A stretch of DNA of 64,000 nt from Paenibacillus sp. FSL R5-0623. Lineage in GTDB: Bacteria; Bacillota; Bacilli; Paenibacillales; Paenibacillaceae. A model generated the notes under the pieces. The model made no database searches and was not told the DNA's origin. It saw only the letters and a program-made list of their open reading frames with translations. A program made the translations under genes and the position numbers. The stretch is taken from NCBI RefSeq assembly GCF_037974265.1, contig NZ_CP150233.1, forward strand, positions 6,696,001 to 6,760,000, in the 5' to 3' direction. Shown piece after piece: positions 61,300-64,000 of this stretch; within the stretch, counting starts at the first letter, position 1; every line of letters starts with the position of its first letter.

Positions 61300-61436
61300 T
61301 TTATGGGGTGGATGATCTGATACATACCTTTAAGATGGACACCAAAAAGGTCACCATAGAGCAGTATCATCAAATCTAACTTATCTTAATGATATTGACC
61401 CTTAGAATGACCCCTTCCCGTTGACTATCCTAATAA

Positions 61437-62522
61437 CTAACCTTCTACAGGATAATGCACCGTGAACTCAGCACCCTCAATCCATTCACTCGCGACAAAG
61501 TCCCGTCCCTTCACAACCACTCGATTCTTATAAACCTCCACATGAAGTCCTTCACTGCCCTCCAGATGCTCATCCTGATCTGTCCAGAGATAACCTACAG
61601 ACGACGCATTGAACATCGTTGGCTTCTGGCCCGCACCATCGTACATCGTATGATGCGCCTCTAACTGCCAATGGGTGTGACCCGAGAAAAGGATCGCTTG
61701 CGGGTATTTGGCTAGAACGGCCTTGAGTTCTGCATCCTGATTCACACCATACCAGCCTTGTTCCTTCATCGATCCTGCCACCGTATCCATAAGCGGCTGG
61801 TGTAAGAAAATGAAGATGGGATGCTCTGGCGTTGCACGCTCAGACAATTTCGCATCTAGCCACTCCAACTGTTCAGCCGACATATCACAATCCTTTGGAT
61901 GAGGTTGCTCCGTGCCCAAGAAAATATAATGATACCCGTCGATCCAGTGATCGTGGTAGGAGCCCTTCATACCGGTTGTCCCTTCAAAATCACTTAATCG
62001 ACGCTGCCATAACCCTGCAACTGTAATGGATTCAGCTTTGTCGGATATATCTTGACCCTCCTGCTCCGAAGATGCAGCAGACAACGTATATGTCCCGCCG
62101 GATAGTTGCTCAATTAGTGCAGCTGATTCAGCAGCGGTTTGTTTTGTGACCAGTTCCATATCTGCTTCTTGTTCCAACAACTTGGCTACATCATCCTCTT
62201 TCATCTCAAGCAAAACGATCGGAGGATCTTGCCATACCACGGCTCCAATATCATGATTACCTACCGTGTAACGAATATCCGGCAAACTCTCCGCATGTTG
62301 CTTCCATATACGTTGCAACTCACGATATTCACTCGGTAGCCCACGATCCGTCACATCGCCTACATGCATAATCCCACTGCTACCCTGACAAAATGTAGCT
62401 ATGTCGGCTAATGCTTGGTCCAGATGCCGGTTATGAATATGATCTGCCTCATCTCGCACATGTGTGTCCGTAATGACCTGGAAGCTGGCAAGTGGTTGCT
62501 CCGGTGTATGTTCATTTTTCAT
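61437..62522 (-). CDS. Calcineurin-like metallophosphoesterase
   Basis: 361 residues from ATG 62522. Metal ligands: 'VITDTHV' (Asp 19, His 21), 'MHVGDVTD', 'TVGNHD', 'IFLHQP' and 'FSGHTHWQ'. Enzymes with this set cleave phosphodiesters or monoesters, including cyclic nucleotides (CpdA-like). An insert rich in Glu and Ala (about 110-165) is unusual in length. The ATG overlaps the stop of the SMR gene (TGATG), so the HAD, SMR and phosphoesterase genes form a coupled operon. Confidence 0.88.
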   Translation of the reverse strand: MKNEHTPEQPLASFQVITDTHVRDEADHIHNRHLDQALADIATFCQGSSGIMHVGDVTDRGLPSEYRELQRIWKQHAESLPDIRYTVGNHDIGAVVWQDPPIVLLEMKEDDVAKLLEQEADMELVTKQTAAESAALIEQLSGGTYTLSAASSEQEGQDISDKAESITVAGLWQRRLSDFEGTTGMKGSYHDHWIDGYHYIFLGTEQPHPKDCDMSAEQLEWLDAKLSERATPEHPIFIFLHQPLMDTVAGSMKEQGWYGVNQDAELKAVLAKYPQAILFSGHTHWQLEAHHTMYDGAGQKPTMFNASSVGYLWTDQDEHLEGSEGLHVEVYKNRVVVKGRDFVASEWIEGAEFTVHYPVEG

Positions 62523-62860
62523 CAAGAATCACTCCATTTCAGTCCAATAATGCCAATCAGAATAAAACTGATCCATACCATCGACGTGAGCCGCAGACGT
62601 TCACCAAAAAAGTAATGCCCTACAACACCAATGAGCGTAATGCCCACCCCAGACCAGATCGCATAAGCTACAGCCAGCGGCATATACTTCACTGCAAAAT
62701 TAAGAAAGGTAAAGCTTGCTCCATAACAGACAAACATCAACACCGAAGGCCATAACCGCGAGAATCCATCCGATACTTTCAGCAAAATGGTAGCACTCAG
62801 CTCCAGCCCAATGGCCAGTGCCAACAGTACCCAGCCCAAGTAAGCATGACTGTTCGTCAT
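62522..62860 (-). CDS. Small multidrug resistance (SMR) family transporter
   Basis: 112 residues, four spans. The essential Glu of span 1 is seen at residue 20 in 'LAIGLELSATILLK', and 'VAYAIWSGVGITLIGVVG' is the hallmark of span 3. Exports cationic drugs or guanidinium with proton exchange as a dimer; only one SMR gene is present, so homodimeric. Stop and start overlap with neighbours on both sides: ATGA with the HAD gene and TGATG with the phosphoesterase. Confidence 0.92.
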   Translation of the reverse strand: MTNSHAYLGWVLLALAIGLELSATILLKVSDGFSRLWPSVLMFVCYGASFTFLNFAVKYMPLAVAYAIWSGVGITLIGVVGHYFFGERLRLTSMVWISFILIGIIGLKWSDS

Positions 62861-63627
62861 CGATTCAGCCCACCATTCAGCAATTCATGGAAGGATTGAA
62901 TCGTTCTATCCGCCAAACGGATTTTTCCCGTTTCTCCAATGCCAATCCTGTACCCCGCACCAGCGATTCGTGCCATCTCCATGTCTCCGTCCGTATCTCC
63001 AATAACCACAGTATGCTGCACTGATACACCCAACCGTTCACAGGCAAGTAGAAGCATATCGGGAAAAGGCTTGCCCCGCTCCACCAGATCCGTACCAATC
63101 ACCACGTCAAAAAGGGATTCCAGTCCCATCCACTGCAAATGTTTAATTGCATTTGGTGTATCATCTGCAGTCACTACACCCATAACCACGCCTTCGCTAC
63201 GGCACTGTTCAAGGAATTCACGAACGCCCGGTAACGGACGTGCTGGACGATGCTGCTCCATCTCTTCCTCCGCTCGCGCCAAGCATCCCCGAACCATAAT
63301 CTTGGCTTCCGCCCAGCTGAGACCCACACGATATCCATGCCACGTCAGCACGGCATACACTTCATCCATGGTTCCCATCGCAAGCGGCCCTCGCACGTCA
63401 TACCCATTCATTCGGCCTTGTTCATCGTGGAATGTACCCCAGATCTGCGGAAGTTCCTCTGTGTTGATACGCAGTCCTCGGATTGCCAACTGATCTCTGA
63501 AGTCGTTCAACACACAATCGGTCCAGAATCCCCACATACCTGTAAAATCAAGCAATGTCCCATCCTTGTCAAACAAAACAGCTTCAATCGGATTCGGTGA
63601 TCCGTCCACATACGTTTCATCTTGCAT
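62857..63627 (-). CDS. HAD family phosphatase
   Basis: 256 residues. Motif I 'AVLFDKDGTLLDF' with Asp 20 and Asp 22, motif II Thr in 'GVVTADDTPN', Lys in 'VERGKPFPD' and motif IV 'VIGDTDGDMEMARIAGAG'. The helical cap is inserted between I and II, as in phosphoglycolate phosphatase-like members. Hydrolyses a small phosphate ester, the substrate unknown. First gene of the HAD-SMR-phosphoesterase operon. SD AAGGAG (in GACAAGGAGTTTGACC) before ATG. Confidence 0.9.
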   Translation of the reverse strand: MQDETYVDGSPNPIEAVLFDKDGTLLDFTGMWGFWTDCVLNDFRDQLAIRGLRINTEELPQIWGTFHDEQGRMNGYDVRGPLAMGTMDEVYAVLTWHGYRVGLSWAEAKIMVRGCLARAEEEMEQHRPARPLPGVREFLEQCRSEGVVMGVVTADDTPNAIKHLQWMGLESLFDVVIGTDLVERGKPFPDMLLLACERLGVSVQHTVVIGDTDGDMEMARIAGAGYRIGIGETGKIRLADRTIQSFHELLNGGLNR

Positions 63628-63660
63628 TGGTCAAACTCCTTGTCTGCGATCTTTATGAAC

Positions 63661-63692
63661 GGAAAGGACGGTACAGCATGTACCGCCCTTTT
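63661..63692 (-). terminator. Rho-independent terminator of the binding-protein gene
   Basis: GGACGGTAC (63666-63674) with GTACCGCCC (63680-63688), loop AGCAT; on the minus strand a short TTTCC follows. Confidence 0.6.
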
Positions 63693-63778
63693 CGCATGAG
63701 TTCTTATAGTAATACGTTTTTGCTTGCAATCCGAGCAGGTTCACAACCGAATCTCGCGGAAGCATTTCATCGATATCG

Positions 63779-64000
63779 TCACTTCACAATACGATCCAGT
63801 TCCTTCTGCGCTTTCTCTTTCGCTTCCTTCAGCGCTTGTTCAGCTGGCATATTATTGATCTGCACCTGATCAGCTGCATCCTTCAATGCATCATTGATTT
63901 TGCCACCCGTTGGATCCTGGAATGGAGCCGAAGCGTGAGCTGCCTGTTGCAGTGGTACGGTGATCTGCGGGTTTTCCTCACTGAATTTCATAAACTCTGG
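63779..64000 (-). CDS. ABC sugar-binding protein, C-terminal part
   Basis: Partial: the frame is open to the window edge, 73 codons visible. 'NDALKDAADQVQINNMPAEQ' followed by 'ALKEAKEKAQKELDRIVK' is the C-terminal helix pair of extracellular solute-binding proteins of the MalE/UgpB type, which deliver sugars to ABC importers. Its permeases would be further along. Identity of the sugar cannot be told. Confidence 0.75.
   Translation of the reverse strand, partial: PEFMKFSEENPQITVPLQQAAHASAPFQDPTGGKINDALKDAADQVQINNMPAEQALKEAKEKAQKELDRIVK

Overview
The window looks like chromosomal DNA of a Paenibacillus species. The evidence is the mix of genes: two secreted multidomain chitinases, a pectin ABC-importer cluster of the Lpl/Yte type, the ytcD-ytbD-ytbE trio in Bacillus subtilis order, a MocR regulator next to ddl, strong AGGAGG-type ribosome binding sites, frequent TTG/GTG starts, and a short dispersed repeat of a kind common in Paenibacillus. 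I found no rRNA, tRNA, CRISPR array, complete insertion sequence or prophage. Both ends cut through genes.

Layout. 0-2.3 kb: end of a carbohydrate-binding beta-helix protein, then an FHA/winged-helix regulator with a membrane-anchored methyltransferase. 2.3-7.6 kb: an AT-rich accessory segment with a MITE-like repeat, a small membrane peptide, three lipoproteins of which two share a duplicated promoter-plus-signal-peptide cassette, an orphan SUKH immunity-type protein and an unknown protein. 7.6-16.9 kb: a DUF2339 membrane protein, an LCP wall-polymer ligase, an aldo/keto reductase, MarR, and AIM24-ytcD divergent from ytbD-ytbE. 16.9-28.9 kb: a polysaccharide-degrading block with two abutting GH18 chitinases, then a pectin operon (two permeases, binding protein, LacI regulator, GH88/105 hydrolase, pectinesterase) whose upstream region carries two LacI-type operators and a cre-like site, then an AraC regulator.

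29-36.9 kb: an Fsr-like exporter, an orphan ABC ATPase, a methyltransferase, and a compact exopolysaccharide operon resembling B. subtilis ydaJKLMN: MarR regulator, GH8-like membrane protein, degenerate GGDEF protein that keeps its c-di-GMP I-site, 47-aa membrane miniprotein and processive GT2 synthase. 37-44 kb: rlmN, a sodium symporter, greA, an arylamine acetyltransferase with an Sfp-type transferase, a Bax-inhibitor family protein and a GIY-YIG domain protein lacking both motif tyrosines. 44-47.5 kb: an odd TAG-rich spacer with a terminator, then a DdlR-like regulator, ddl and a GNAT gene.

47.6-64 kb: a GNAT-GNAT-pentapeptide fusion preceded by what looks like a ribosome-controlled attenuator, a stalk-domain lipoprotein that seems to start at ATT, a 42-aa acidic miniprotein, DUF1877, DUF4385, a TerD-VWA protein, an SDR/TetR pair with matched operators, an LLM flavin oxidoreductase, a second small methyltransferase, a PhnA-type zinc protein, a VanZ-RDD membrane protein, a carboxylesterase, a parS-like palindrome, and an HAD-SMR-phosphoesterase operon. 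The window ends in a sugar-binding protein.

The best leads are the attenuator in front of the acetyltransferase fusion, the I-site-only GGDEF protein in a reduced polysaccharide operon with a miniprotein, two lipoprotein genes with apparent ATT starts, the TAG-rich array, and the parS-like site.
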